Source: Saccharomyces uvarum (taxonomy: Eukaryota > Ascomycota > Saccharomycetes > Saccharomycetales > Saccharomycetaceae). From it: 64,000 nt of DNA. Below are positions 41,158-50,021 of this stretch, in pieces. The DNA lies in assembly GCA_947243795.1 (NCBI GenBank), contig OX365939.1, positions 723,001 through 787,000 of the forward strand, given 5' to 3'. Position numbers and translations under genes: made by a program. Below the pieces are notes generated by a model. It saw only the letters and a program-made list of their open reading frames with translations. It was not told the DNA's origin and ran no database searches. Numbering within the stretch: the stretch's first letter is position 1; every line of letters starts with the position of its first letter.

Positions 41158-42297
41158 ATGTTTTCTTTGTCAAGCAAGAACGGCTTCCAGATATTACTTC
41201 TAACACTTTCATGCATATCAACGATAGAGGCCCAGTTCTTCGCACAATCGTCGTCCTCTAATTCATCAGCATCGGCAGTATCCAGTTCACACTCGTCGTC
41301 GATAAGCGCGTTGAGTTCATCAAGGACCTTATCCTCATCAAATTTGATTTCCTCCTCAAGGGCTGTCTCATCTACTCTTTCTTCGTCATCATCATCCAGG
41401 AGGTCCTCTACCTCATCGTTATCCACTAGTGTTGCCTCCGTGTCATTCACATCATTTAGTTTCACATCTACCTCAAGTAGTGACAGCTCCTCATCAGAAG
41501 CTTCATCTACATCAGATTCTTCAAGCTCTTCGGTTTCTTCGACTTCAACGTCTTCGGCACCATCGTCTACGTCCGATTCGTCATCAACATCATCTTCTTT
41601 CTCCTCTTCATCTACACCATCATCTACTTCTTCGTCTCCCTCGACAATCACCTCTACCCCTTCAACTACTTCTGCACCAACCGTTACTTCCGATAGTCGC
41701 GGCAGCACCATCACCAGTATCATTAATGGTAAAACGATTCTTTCTAACTACTATACTACTGTTACGTATTCCCCATCAGCGACTGCCGATTCAAATAACA
41801 AAACAAAAAGCTCTGGTCTTTCGAAAAAAAATAGAAATATTGTTGTTGGTTGTGTTGTTGGTATTGGTGTTCCATTGATTTTGATAATTCTGGTCTTGAT
41901 TTACATGTTTTGTATTCAATCATCAAGAACAGATTTTATTGATTCAGACGGGAAAGTCGTTACAGCCTACAGAGCTAACAAATTCACCAAATGGTGGTAT
42001 ATGCTTTTGGGTAAGAAAGTCAGCGACGAGTATCAATCTAATTCGCCATTAGGTGGTAGCACATCTTCGGCAGGTGGTTTAGATCTCGACGAAGCAGATG
42101 ACGTAATGGATCAAAATTCTCTTTTCAATATGAGGAGAAGAGACAGTGACAGCATACCACGTACTACAAATAACGCCAATCATAATAATACTAATAGTGA
42201 TGGAGATAATATGAATAGTAGTGCTGCATCAAATGATATTATAGAAGAAAAGTTTTATGACGAACACGGCAACGAATTATCGCCACGAAATTACTAG
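41158..42297 (+). CDS. MID2: Mid2, cell-wall integrity sensor
   Basis: Plasma-membrane mechanosensor that signals through Rom2 and Rho1 to Pkc1. I start at 41158 ([18 protein letters not shown]), giving 379 aa (S. cerevisiae 376); upstream frame lacks ATG. A signal peptide (about 1-25, cleavage near A25-Q26) is followed by a Ser/Thr-rich ectodomain of about 165 residues that is heavily O-mannosylated in S. cerevisiae. One membrane segment lies at about 226-252 ([20 protein letters not shown]), then a cytosolic tail ending in acidic, Asn-rich sequence. The Ser run creates a 218-codon antisense frame (the JIP3/YLR331C position), which I reject. Confidence 0.96.
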   Translation: MFSLSSKNGFQILLLTLSCISTIEAQFFAQSSSSNSSASAVSSSHSSSISALSSSRTLSSSNLISSSRAVSSTLSSSSSSRRSSTSSLSTSVASVSFTSFSFTSTSSSDSSSSEASSTSDSSSSSVSSTSTSSAPSSTSDSSSTSSSFSSSSTPSSTSSSPSTITSTPSTTSAPTVTSDSRGSTITSIINGKTILSNYYTTVTYSPSATADSNNKTKSSGLSKKNRNIVVGCVVGIGVPLILIILVLIYMFCIQSSRTDFIDSDGKVVTAYRANKFTKWWYMLLGKKVSDEYQSNSPLGGSTSSAGGLDLDEADDVMDQNSLFNMRRRDSDSIPRTTNNANHNNTNSDGDNMNSSAASNDIIEEKFYDEHGNELSPRNY

Positions 42298-42924
42298 TCA
42301 TATTACATCGCATCGTCTAATGCTCCTAACTACTTTTCACACCTAAATTATTGCAGAACAACCATCTCGATTACATTTTTGATATTGGGTAGATGGGCAC
42401 CAAAATTATTTTTTCCTTATTATTATTATCTTCATTATGTAAGATTAGCATTATATACCGTCTAATAAAAAAAAATTAACATTAACGTCACTTCAAGAAT
42501 AACCTCAGAAAGAAGTACTGATCATGAAGGTGGGGGCTTAAAAGTAAAGTGAATTCAGACCTAACAAGCTGAAAATATCAAGAATGAATATTCCAGCCGA
42601 TCGCCGTTGCCTCGCTAGACATTGTTTTCGTATTAATCTATGTACATTAACTGCTGCATTAATTGCCATCAAATTTAGGACTATAGACACCTGGCAGAAG
42701 TGGTCTAATTTTTAGGTCAGACACAAACAGATAAACGAAATAGTATTTGTAAGCGCAATACTGATTTCAGTAATATCTGAAAACTATGAGTCAATCAGGT
42801 AATTGACGTACCTCCCCTTAAAAGCAATATGGGGACCAAAATACGTCAAGTATTATATCCGCAGTTATATGCTGATCGACCGTTTGATACTTGATAGAAT
42901 GGGCCATTAGTGCAAGCTTAAATT
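42298..42924. other. MID2 3' flank, no gene seen
   Basis: About 630 bp of AT-rich sequence after MID2, with the TATTATTATTATC run near 42418. No coding or RNA signal is recognised. Confidence 0.5.
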
Positions 42925-43162
42925 TGTTGATAATCAGTAATTTAGTAAGTAGTAATAATTAAGAATAAGCAGTTCCTTTTTAAAGATATAAAAAAGAGGC
43001 ATATAAAACACACGCTGATTGGTTATATGAAACCGTTCAGACGTAATTCAGAACATGGGTAATGAGTTATCAAGTATAACTCATCTCCATTTATGCTAAT
43101 TTCTGGTCAATTAATAGATCTTTATACGTATCTCAACTAATTATGTTTGTTCAGTTTCAACA
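42925..43162 (+). mobile_element. Solo LTR fossil with target-site duplication
   Basis: A 238-bp segment that begins TGTTGA and ends TCAACA, the terminal inverted repeats of a Ty-type LTR, flanked on both sides by the 5-bp direct repeat AAATT (42920-42924 and 43163-43167). It is related to a second copy at 46485-46700; both share a TATA-like core (ATATAAAACACACGCTGATT). It lies 122 bp upstream of tRNA-Asp, the usual landing zone of Pol III-targeted Ty elements. The family is not assigned: delta (TGTTGG start) and sigma (TGTTGTAT start) do not fit the ends; tau- or Ty5-like LTRs are candidates. Confidence 0.75.
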
Positions 43163-43284
43163 AAATTAATATCATATCAAAGAATGTTCGAGATCACCTA
43201 CTCTAACAAAATTATAATCAACTAAAAGATGGTTTGTGTTCATGATATGACATTTTAAAAACTCTACTAAACAATATAATAACA

Positions 43285-43356
43285 TCCGTGATAGTTTAAT
43301 GGTCAGAATGGGCGCTTGTCGCGTGCCAGATCGGGGTTCAATTCCCCGTCGCGGAG
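43285..43356 (+). tRNA. tD(GUC): tRNA-Asp(GUC)
   Basis: 72 nt, no intron. The acceptor stem TCCGTGA pairs with TCGCGGA, the discriminator is G, the anticodon GTC is at 43318-43320, and the T-loop is GGTTCAATTCC. It is identical to the S. cerevisiae tRNA-Asp as I know it. A T run follows the 3' end. Confidence 0.98.
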
Positions 43357-43915
43357 ATTTTTTTGAACTACTTGAACGTGCTTTTGATGATCGAGTCCTT
43401 AAAACGGGTTGGGACAAGCCCCTTTAGCACTTATGTATACGATTAGATATATGCATTTCGATTTATGCCTAAAAGTCTTTGTTTATAAGACATTAATTTT
43501 AAACTTCCTACGTTTATTTTTTCTTTATAACCTTTACGTTCACAAACGTAAATTTAACATCTTCGCCTAAACTTAAAAAATACATAAAAGAAATTGGGAC
43601 CGAATAAAGCTCAAAGTATACCAATGTAGTTGTACCTACTGGTTCAAAAATTAAGAACAACGACAAATATTGTTTATATCTTCAAGATGTAAGGGAATGG
43701 AAACCCCCCCCCCCCCGACTCATTTTTCGCTTTCGTAAACAGAGTATATTGAGGAAAAGTTTCTGTAGGATCCGAACAAAGGCTTCTAAGAGACGCAACT
43801 TACCGCCAACGGTATCAAGATAATGAAATGGCACGCAGGAGGGCCTTCACGAAACGATCAGATTGAGTTACAAGAACAGAACACAAGAGCATAATTAATT
43901 ACAGAGAATGTTGAA
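43357..43915. other. Spacer between tRNA-Asp and the snoRNA cluster
   Basis: About 560 bp. It holds a run of 13 C (43704-43716), otherwise AT-rich. It is probably the 3' end and termination region of the minus-strand snoRNA transcript. No gene is seen. Confidence 0.4.
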
Positions 43916-43916
43916 T

Positions 43917-44010
43917 AAAATCAGATTTGAGCTTTGGTAAAAGTTGGTTATCTTCCTATTATTTTGGTTCAGAAGCAGAACTGAAAAGTAAGTTTTATCA
44001 TCATTGTAAA
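43917..44010 (-). ncRNA. SNR61: Box C/D snoRNA snR61 (25S A1133 methylation guide)
   Basis: On minus: C box ATGATGA (plus complement at 43998-44004), D' box CTGA (43969-43972) and D box CTGA (43921-43924). The 11 nt just upstream of D' (plus AAGCAGAACTG, 43973-43983) match the 25S rRNA stretch GGUAAGCAGAACUGG; the base paired five nt from D' is the A of AAGCA, consistent with Am1133. Ends are approximate (S. cerevisiae snR61 is 90 nt). It is the last member of the polycistronic snR57-snR55-snR61 transcript, which lies between MID2 and RPS25B in S. cerevisiae as well. Confidence 0.88.
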
Positions 44011-44121
44011 CAACATTCCATTCATTTTAGTCTAAAAACACAAATTTTTCCAACTATAATTAATTTCCTTTAATATTGATAAATCATGGAAATAATAACA
44101 AATCCCGGTAATATAATGGGT

Positions 44122-44221
44122 TAAAATCAGATGGTGATGCATGATGTAATCCGTGGCACATATTCCAAAGGAATCATCGCCGGATAAAGAAAGACGATTG
44201 TGGTGTCTATTCATCAAATAA
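44122..44221 (-). ncRNA. SNR55: Box C/D snoRNA snR55 (18S U1269 methylation guide)
   Basis: On minus: C box core TGATGA (plus TCATCA at 44211-44216) and D box CTGA (plus TCAG at 44127-44130). The guide next to D (plus ATGGTGATGCATG) pairs with 18S GUGGUGGUGCAUG through Watson-Crick pairs plus one G-U pair, apart from the nucleotide touching the D box. The base five nt from the D box is the U expected for Um1269. The size (about 98-100 nt) and spacing of about 206 bp from snR61 fit the S. cerevisiae cluster. Ends are approximate. Confidence 0.82.
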
Positions 44222-44255
44222 AAACGTTCCAAAGATATACCATTTATCAATACTA

Positions 44256-44273
44256 TATTATGAACTCATAATA
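44256..44273 (-). other. Possible Rnt1 processing hairpin between snR57 and snR55
   Basis: On minus, TATTATG... pairs as a 7-bp stem around the tetraloop AGTT (plus AACT, 44263-44266). AGNN-capped stems are the Rnt1 (RNase III) cleavage signals that separate polycistronic snoRNAs in yeast. The stem is short by eye, and longer imperfect pairing was not established. Confidence 0.35.
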
Positions 44274-44361
44274 ATCACAAAAGAAAACTAACAGTCTGGA
44301 TAAAAATGTAAGTCCCAAATTTAAAGAACTAATTGATTCGATGTCAACTGGAAAATAAAGA

Positions 44362-44450
44362 GGCTAGATCATAAACGAAGAATTCCTAATTCACAATATG
44401 TCCTGCATATACTTCCTCAGAATAATATATTTTTTATAATCATGTTTAAC
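44362..44450 (-). ncRNA. SNR57: Box C/D snoRNA snR57 (18S G1572 methylation guide)
   Basis: Found by its guide: plus AACGAAGAATTCCTAAT (from about 44376) matches 18S AACGAGGAAUUCCUAGU except for two A-for-G differences, both of which become G-U pairs. The methylated base five nt from the box is G1572. The box at that place reads ATGA instead of CTGA (plus TCAT). D' is a good CTGA (plus TCAG 44417-44420), and the C box reads ATGATTA (near 44436-44442), one base off consensus. Its offset from snR55 (about 240 bp) agrees with S. cerevisiae. It is the promoter-proximal member of the cluster. Ends are approximate. Confidence 0.72.
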
Positions 44451-44474
44451 TTCGATATCTCCAGTTAAAAATCG

Positions 44475-44657
44475 ATGTCAAAGATAGCCCTTATTAAATA
44501 CTTTCTTAGTAAACCTTCCGCAAGCACTTAAATTCCATCAACATAACTGGCAATGCTTCCTAGCATATTGAAAGCCTATTATATCAATAGATTTCAAGCC
44601 TTGATCTTGGTTGCTGGTACTTTGGTTAATTTGTTCAAGTGTAAGCCTCTGGAATAA
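44475..44657 (+). pseudogene. Decayed coding relic next to RPS25B
   Basis: One plus frame reads MSKIALIKYFLSKPSAST, stop, IPST, stop, then from the ATG at 44553 MLPSILKAYYINRFQALILV and on to VAGTLVNLFKCKPLE with a stop at 44655-44657. The last 34 codons look protein-like (hydrophobic helix, then Lys/Cys tail). The frame has two in-frame stops and no upstream continuation that I can follow. It converges on RPS25B. In S. cerevisiae the duplicated sister interval on chromosome VII (MTL1 to RPS25A, the ohnologues of MID2 and RPS25B) has YGR026W in this place and orientation, so a remnant of its lost duplicate is the leading explanation. I could not compare the sequences. Confidence 0.4.
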
Positions 44658-44993
44658 ATGGAAGATATGTACAGTCGAAATAAATTAGAAAGAACCACAG
44701 GTGTTTATATACGCCTAGTGGAAAAAATTTTCAATGTCAAAAAAAGAGAGAACAATATCATTATTTACGACTATCGTAGAAAGCATTTGTTAGGGCTCAA
44801 TTAGCTGATGGTTTGCTCAATAAGGCCACTTACTACACACCGCGGAGACACATCACGGCGGGGCAACCATTACACATGACATAATATAATACGGTTGAAT
44901 TATCCTTTTAAAATGATGACTATTTAGTTTTTATATGATTAAACAAAAAGAAGAAAACAAACAATTTATTACCTTATTTCTTAATTTTTAGAT
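44658..44993. promoter_or_regulatory. Likely snoRNA-cluster promoter and RPS25B 3' flank
   Basis: 336 bp. A TATA-like TATATAAA on minus (plus 44704-44711) lies about 255 bp upstream of snR57 and could direct the polycistronic snoRNA transcript. A GC-rich patch is at 44835-44865. Assignment is by position. Confidence 0.35.
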
Positions 44994-45320
44994 TTACTCA
45001 GAAGCGACAGCTCTGGTGTAGATAGCCTGCTTGGAGTGCTTGGAGATTGGCTTGATAATGCCTTCCTTTTCCAAGTGTCTCAAAGCAATTCTAGCTAAAG
45101 AACCACCGATCTTTAATCTATCGACTAAAACGGAGACAGAGACGTATCTGTAGGTTGGAACTTCCTTCAAGATTCTGTCGTATTTTTCTTGGTCTAAGAT
45201 GACAGCGTGTTGAGCTCTGTCTTTCATGGACTTCTTGGACCACTTCTTCTTAGACTTCTTACCACCAGCAAGAGCGGCAGCGGCTTTGGCAGCTTTGGAC
45301 AATTGTTGCTTTGGAGGCAT
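44994..45320 (-). CDS. RPS25B: 40S ribosomal protein S25-B (eS25)
   Basis: Small-subunit protein near the head and E site, needed for IRES-driven initiation. The 108-aa product has the S. cerevisiae length; a basic, Ala/Lys-rich N-terminal tail ([27 protein letters not shown]) precedes a winged-helix domain. Codon use is highly biased. There is no intron. The gene is assigned to the B copy from its neighbours (MID2 and NUP2). Confidence 0.97.
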   Translation of the reverse strand: MPPKQQLSKAAKAAAALAGGKKSKKKWSKKSMKDRAQHAVILDQEKYDRILKEVPTYRYVSVSVLVDRLKIGGSLARIALRHLEKEGIIKPISKHSKQAIYTRAVASE

Positions 45321-46484
45321 GATGTATTATGTTCTATAACAAAAGGTAAATTATATTAATGTTAGTGTCAAATGTTACTATAAAAAATGGAGAGATATTC
45401 CAGTCCACCAAACGTATCAAAGGCTGATTAAGAAAGCAAAGCAAAATATAGCTATACATCAAGCGTGAAGCGGTCTTCGGAATGCATAAATAAAATGACC
45501 CCTGTTCTGAACGGGGTTCCAAATCAGTATCCATGTAAATAGTACTTGGTTTCCGGGGCTTCGTGCCCGCCAATTACTCCTCTATTATCACTTTTGCTGT
45601 ATCTAGCGAATATGAAAAATCATTGCTCTCGTTAAAAGAATTATATCTTCGGCAATTCAACGATTTGATGTTTGTTTTCGGTTTGGCTTTCCAGATATCT
45701 TTTTCCCATAGCTCAACTGCACATACTCTAAAACTAGTTCGATTTGGTGTTTTGTCTGAAGTGGCTTCAAGTACAATTATTGCATGTTGTTCTCATTAAC
45801 ACAAATTACCAAGCAAGTTCACCAATATCTACCGGACATCAATTGCCCGTTACCCATCTGGTCCGCCTTGCGATGCCTGCGAAATTCCACTCCCGCGAGG
45901 ATTTCCATCCACTTCTTTGGGACCTTTCTGCGTTTTCGCGAACCGGCCTAGATGATAAATCGACGATATAAGTGCTTATAAATATACTAGGAGGTGCAAG
46001 GATGGGGAATTTAGTATTATGAGGCACGGGTGTAAAGACAATGTAGGAATACCTTTACCTGAAAGCCAAACAATATTAATTCTGCGTTCCAGTAATATTG
46101 TTGTATCAATGTTTGTCAGACTCGTATAAACCGGTTATTTTGAGTGTGCCATTAACTCAGGAATGATGTTCATATAGCAATTGAGCGCGGTTTGTTGACA
46201 GCTGTTCTTTTGAGAAAGAACCCCAAGGATAAGCGGAGGAAATCACTAAGTTCGAATCACGAACCAAACTATGACTAGCTACTGCAAGTTAGCTTTATTG
46301 CTTTCCAACTTGGCGCTTTTTAATACCAAGTACTGAAGCAAAACTGAGTGTGAATAGAGTTCTCGGCGGCTAATCCTATCTATACTGGAGATATACGCCC
46401 GAGTGCGTGAAAACCTTCTACATTCCGCAGGAAAAGGATGCTTGATGTAATCTCTATATGTTATAGTTTGGCTCTAATGGAAAG
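45321..46484. other. RPS25B upstream region, no gene supported
   Basis: About 1.16 kb. A Rap1-like ACACCCGTG (minus) is present near 46025-46033, rather far from RPS25B, and a weaker TTACCCATC near 45850. A minus frame at 45839-46027 where S. cerevisiae has the doubtful YLR334C lacks an ATG here. A TGTTGTATC near 46103 recalls a sigma LTR end, but the similarity does not continue. Confidence 0.4.
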
Positions 46485-46700
46485 TGTTGATAATTAGTAC
46501 TTTAATAAGTAGTAATAGTTAAGGAATATGCAATATATATAGAAGAGGTATATAAAACACACGCTGATTGATTGTATGAAAGCCAATGGTAAAGGCAAGT
46601 TCGAAACCGAATTATGAGGTAGCAGATATAGTGCATCTCCTTATATGTTAATTCAATAGTTAATGCATCGATCAATGGATTTTCAACTTTATCTTCAACA
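46485..46700 (+). mobile_element. Second, older copy of the TGTTGA...TCAACA LTR fossil
   Basis: 216 bp starting TGTTGATAAT and ending TCAACA, sharing with the 42925-43162 copy the start, the AGTAGTAATA stretch, and the TATATAAAACACACGCTGATTG core followed by TATGAAA. No target-site duplication is visible and similarity falls off in the 3' half, so it seems older. It lies next to a delta LTR on the opposite strand, upstream of tRNA-Glu. Confidence 0.55.
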
Positions 46701-46781
46701 ATTATTAGATTGAGTTATCCTTATCATTGTAAAAAGTATCTATTACAGTTATCTTTATTTCAGATTTATATTATATACGGA

Positions 46782-47132
46782 TGAATGTATACCCGAAACT
46801 ATTGAGGTTGCAAGTTGTATGATGATCTTTGGGATTCCATTGTTTCTTAACGTTATAATATTACATATATAGATTATACTAGAGATTCTCTTCATGGATT
46901 TAGGAATCCACAAAAAGGAATCTGCAATTTTGCATAACATTATAAATGATTCTGTTCCTCTTTTTATATGTTATCATTCATTGACCCTATTACAATATCA
47001 ATCCTTGCGCTTCAGCTTCCATTAATTTCGATGACAGTTTGAATCTTAATTTACTAGTCTTGCAATTTATGTCATCTTTTAACACTGCATATAATAGTAA
47101 TAGATGGACAATAGTTGAACCTTGTTCCAACA
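46782..47132 (-). mobile_element. Solo delta LTR fossil (Ty1/Ty2 family)
   Basis: Antisense delta: on minus it begins TGTTGGAACAAGG (end at 47132) and carries delta landmarks such as CAAGGATTGATATTGTAATA (about 46986-47005), TATAAA near 46970, GGATTCCTAAATCCATG, and TTATAACGTTAAGAAACAATGGAATCCCA toward its 3' end (shown in part). The left boundary is uncertain because that end is diverged. Solo LTR left by recombination, 355 bp upstream of tRNA-Glu. Confidence 0.8.
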
Positions 47133-47486
47133 GAAACCACTTATTCTAATAGCAGAGCCTGTTTGCATACAATTGGTTGTGTCCAATCTGTTAGCACAGG
47201 CTTTAGACCCTGGCCAGTTGTCTCAGTAATAGAAAACTCTTCCTTTTCGCTAATGTTGTCATTAGCTTCACGCTAGACTTCCAGGATTACATGATCAAGA
47301 TTTTAAGGAACTCTGAGCGTCTGCCAGTGATTAGAAACAGTGTACTGATGTAATTGCCAAGCTCAAATTTTCAATTATGCCACGTTGTAAATTTTGAAAA
47401 GCGAAGGTAATTAACCATCAGATAAAGTTACCGTAGGCTAAATGCCATATAGAGAACTTAATTATTTAAATATTTCATAACAATTA
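47133..47486. other. Spacer between delta LTR and tRNA-Glu
   Basis: 354 bp; no gene or repeat is recognised. Confidence 0.4.
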
Positions 47487-47558
47487 TCCGATATAGTGTA
47501 ACGGCTATCACATCACGCTTTCACCGTGGAGACCGGGGTTCGACTCCCCGTATCGGAG
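47487..47558 (+). tRNA. tE(UUC): tRNA-Glu(UUC)
   Basis: 72 nt, no intron. The acceptor stem TCCGATA pairs with TATCGGA, the discriminator is G, the anticodon TTC is at 47520-47522, and the T-arm is CCGGGGTTCGACTCCCCG. It matches the S. cerevisiae tRNA-Glu as I know it. Confidence 0.98.
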
Positions 47559-47739
47559 GATTTCATTAATTTTTACTTTTACGCTGGAATGAAAATTTAT
47601 TTTTTTCAAAAGCAGTGTGGTAAACAAACTTTCAGTGAATGAATGATAAAAGATGCGGATGATTTCTTACTTAACGTGAAGCATATAGTCTTTTTTCATA
47701 CAAAGACTGGTCAACAAACGCATTAAAAGCATTAGCAAG

Positions 47740-49920
47740 ATGGCTAAGAGAGTCGCTGATGCGCAAATACAGAGGGAAACGTATGATTCTAATGAATCAG
47801 ACGATGACATGAACCAATCAACTAAGGTTGCATCATCAGATGTCATGAATAGAAGAAAAATCGCTATGCCTAAACGCAGGATGGCTTTTAAGCCGCTTGC
47901 TACCTCAGCATCTGATGAATCTAAAATTGCGAGCTCTTTCAATTCTTTGAAACAGGCAAATAATAGCGAAGCAAAAGCTGATAATGATCATAGTACTCAA
48001 AATAATTCGAAACTAAAAGCATTGAATTTGCAGTTTAAAACCAAGATAGATGTGCTAGTTTTAAGTGAGCCTTTGGCAGATTTGAGACCTCTCCTCACCA
48101 AATATGAAGAGTATATAAAGAGCATTTTAAAAGCGTCTGAAAAATCCACAGAAAGCTCAAAACCAACAATTCAAGAAAATGGCGGTAGACTTGGAAAAGT
48201 TGATGATGACCAAGAGAGTTCCGATTCTTCATCTGACGAAGAAGTTAAAGTGGAAGGCCCAAAATTCACAATCAACTCCAAACCTATTACTTCAGATTCG
48301 GTTTTCTCATTTGGCGCCAAGAAGGAAAAGCCCAAAATGGACGAAAGTGATAGCGAAAGTGATATAGAAATTAAGGGCCCTGAATTTACGTTTTCTGGAG
48401 CTGTTTCAAGCGACATATTCAAGCTAAATCCAAGCACCGAAAAGACTGAAAAAAATGACGAGAAGAGCGAAGTCGCTACCAAACCATTTTCGTTTACTTC
48501 GACCACGCCAAGCTCAACCACTGAAGAGAACAAGGATAAGAACCTTTTTTCATTTACAGCCTCCTCCAAGGAAAATGAGAGCGATAACGTTAACATCAAG
48601 CCTTCGTTCACTTTTGGAACACAAGATGTTGTAGATACCCAAAATAAAAAAACATCTTTTACGTTTGGTCAAACGGAGGCTAAACCATCGCAACCTAAAA
48701 GTTCTTTCACATTTGGTGCTGCAAAAACTGAAAGCACAAATGACGATTCCAACTCAAAGCCCGAAAACTCTGGCGATAGCAATGAGACAAAATCATCTTT
48801 CACATTTTCAATACCTAGTAAAAATACATCTGATGCAACTAAGCCATCCTTTTCTTTCGGAGCTCCAGCCTCCTCTAATGCGGCCTCAAAACCGGGGCTT
48901 TCGTTTGGTTCAGTAGCCTTATCAACAAAAGAAGCTAATAAGAACGATAATAACAATAACGTTGAAAAGACCATCCCAAAGCCAGCCTTTGGATTTCTAT
49001 CTAATACTGACAGCGAGAAAAAAATCGAAAAGGAAGAAGCGACCAAACCAGTTTTTTCATTTGGGAAGACAAGTGAAAATGAAAGCGAAGGCTCTGTCAA
49101 ACCTGCAATTTCTTCTGGGTTTGGGAGTGAAGGTGACAAGAAAGAAGCGGCAAAACCTGCGTTTTCATTTGGAAAAAGTACTACAACCGATTTAGACGCT
49201 GGTAGTACGCCCCCTGCGTTTACATTTGGCTCTTCTATAGCCGGTAACAATAAGGAGGACACCAAATCCGATGCAAAGAAACCTTTCTCATTTGGTACTG
49301 CTTCATCAACTGGCGCTCCTTCATTCTCATTTGGAAACACAACAAATTCACCTCCTAACTCTTCGGAGGCTCCTGCTCCTTCTATACCATCGACTGGCTT
49401 CAAATTTTCATTGCCATTTGAGCAAAAGGGAGGCCAGTCCTTCACAGATAGTAAAAACGAGGAACCAACAACAAATACGACAACAACTGATCCAAAAGAT
49501 CCCAGTGATGTCGACACGGCCTCGGAAGAATCGAAACCAGTAGATTTACAGAATGGTGAAGAAGATGAGATAGCCTTATTTTCACAACGAGCAAAATTAA
49601 TGACCTTTAATTCTGAAACTAAATCCTACGATTCTAAAGGTGTGGGTGAATTAAAGCTTTTACAGAGAAAGGACGACCCCTCAAAAGTTCGCCTACTTTG
49701 TAGATCTGATGGTATGGGTAACATATTACTCAATGCAACCGTTGTCGAGTCATTTAAGTATGAGCCTTTAGCTCCAGAAAATGAAAATCTTATCAAGACA
49801 CCAACTGTAGCAGCCGATGGAAAACTAACAACCTACATTGTCAAGTTTAAGCAAAAAGCAGAAGGCCGCTCATTCACAAAATCTATCGAAGATGTCAAAA
49901 GAGAAATGAAAAACGTATAA
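47740..49920 (+). CDS. NUP2: Nup2, mobile FG nucleoporin
   Basis: Nuclear basket nucleoporin that helps release cargo from Kap60 and returns Kap60 with Cse1. It encodes 726 aa (S. cerevisiae 720). The N-terminus (MAKRVADAQIQRETYDSNE) carries the Kap60-binding, NLS-like region. The middle (about 185-560) holds many FxFG/FSFG repeats in charged spacers (SFTFGAAK, FSFGKTSE). The C-terminus is a Ran-binding domain at about 605-720 (ALFSQRAKLMTFNSETKSY, GVGELKLLQRKDDPSKVRLLCRSDG). The start ATG is at 47740, 180 bp after tRNA-Glu. Confidence 0.97.
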   Translation: MAKRVADAQIQRETYDSNESDDDMNQSTKVASSDVMNRRKIAMPKRRMAFKPLATSASDESKIASSFNSLKQANNSEAKADNDHSTQNNSKLKALNLQFKTKIDVLVLSEPLADLRPLLTKYEEYIKSILKASEKSTESSKPTIQENGGRLGKVDDDQESSDSSSDEEVKVEGPKFTINSKPITSDSVFSFGAKKEKPKMDESDSESDIEIKGPEFTFSGAVSSDIFKLNPSTEKTEKNDEKSEVATKPFSFTSTTPSSTTEENKDKNLFSFTASSKENESDNVNIKPSFTFGTQDVVDTQNKKTSFTFGQTEAKPSQPKSSFTFGAAKTESTNDDSNSKPENSGDSNETKSSFTFSIPSKNTSDATKPSFSFGAPASSNAASKPGLSFGSVALSTKEANKNDNNNNVEKTIPKPAFGFLSNTDSEKKIEKEEATKPVFSFGKTSENESEGSVKPAISSGFGSEGDKKEAAKPAFSFGKSTTTDLDAGSTPPAFTFGSSIAGNNKEDTKSDAKKPFSFGTASSTGAPSFSFGNTTNSPPNSSEAPAPSIPSTGFKFSLPFEQKGGQSFTDSKNEEPTTNTTTTDPKDPSDVDTASEESKPVDLQNGEEDEIALFSQRAKLMTFNSETKSYDSKGVGELKLLQRKDDPSKVRLLCRSDGMGNILLNATVVESFKYEPLAPENENLIKTPTVAADGKLTTYIVKFKQKAEGRSFTKSIEDVKREMKNV

Positions 49921-50021
49921 ATACCATGAACAACCCTACATAAAGTAGAATACATACATTTTGTAGCTTAATGTTATAATATTTATATAAACAAAGAATA
50001 CGAAACCTATTCAATATCACA

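Noticed and set aside
41067-41723. 218-codon minus frame antisense to MID2 (JIP3/YLR331C position)
   Set aside because: It is the complement of the Ser-codon run of MID2, giving an Asp/Glu/Val run; such frames follow from codon bias, and it starts without support of its own.
43500-43560. Near match to an ARS consensus (TTTACGTTT type)
   Set aside because: One base off and no B-element-like context that I could judge; not enough to call an origin.
45839-46027. 62-codon minus frame at the YLR334C position
   Set aside because: No ATG at its start in this sequence; the S. cerevisiae ORF is itself doubtful.
46100-46300. Possible sigma LTR from TGTTGTATC near 46103
   Set aside because: Only the first nine bases agree with sigma; the following sequence does not.
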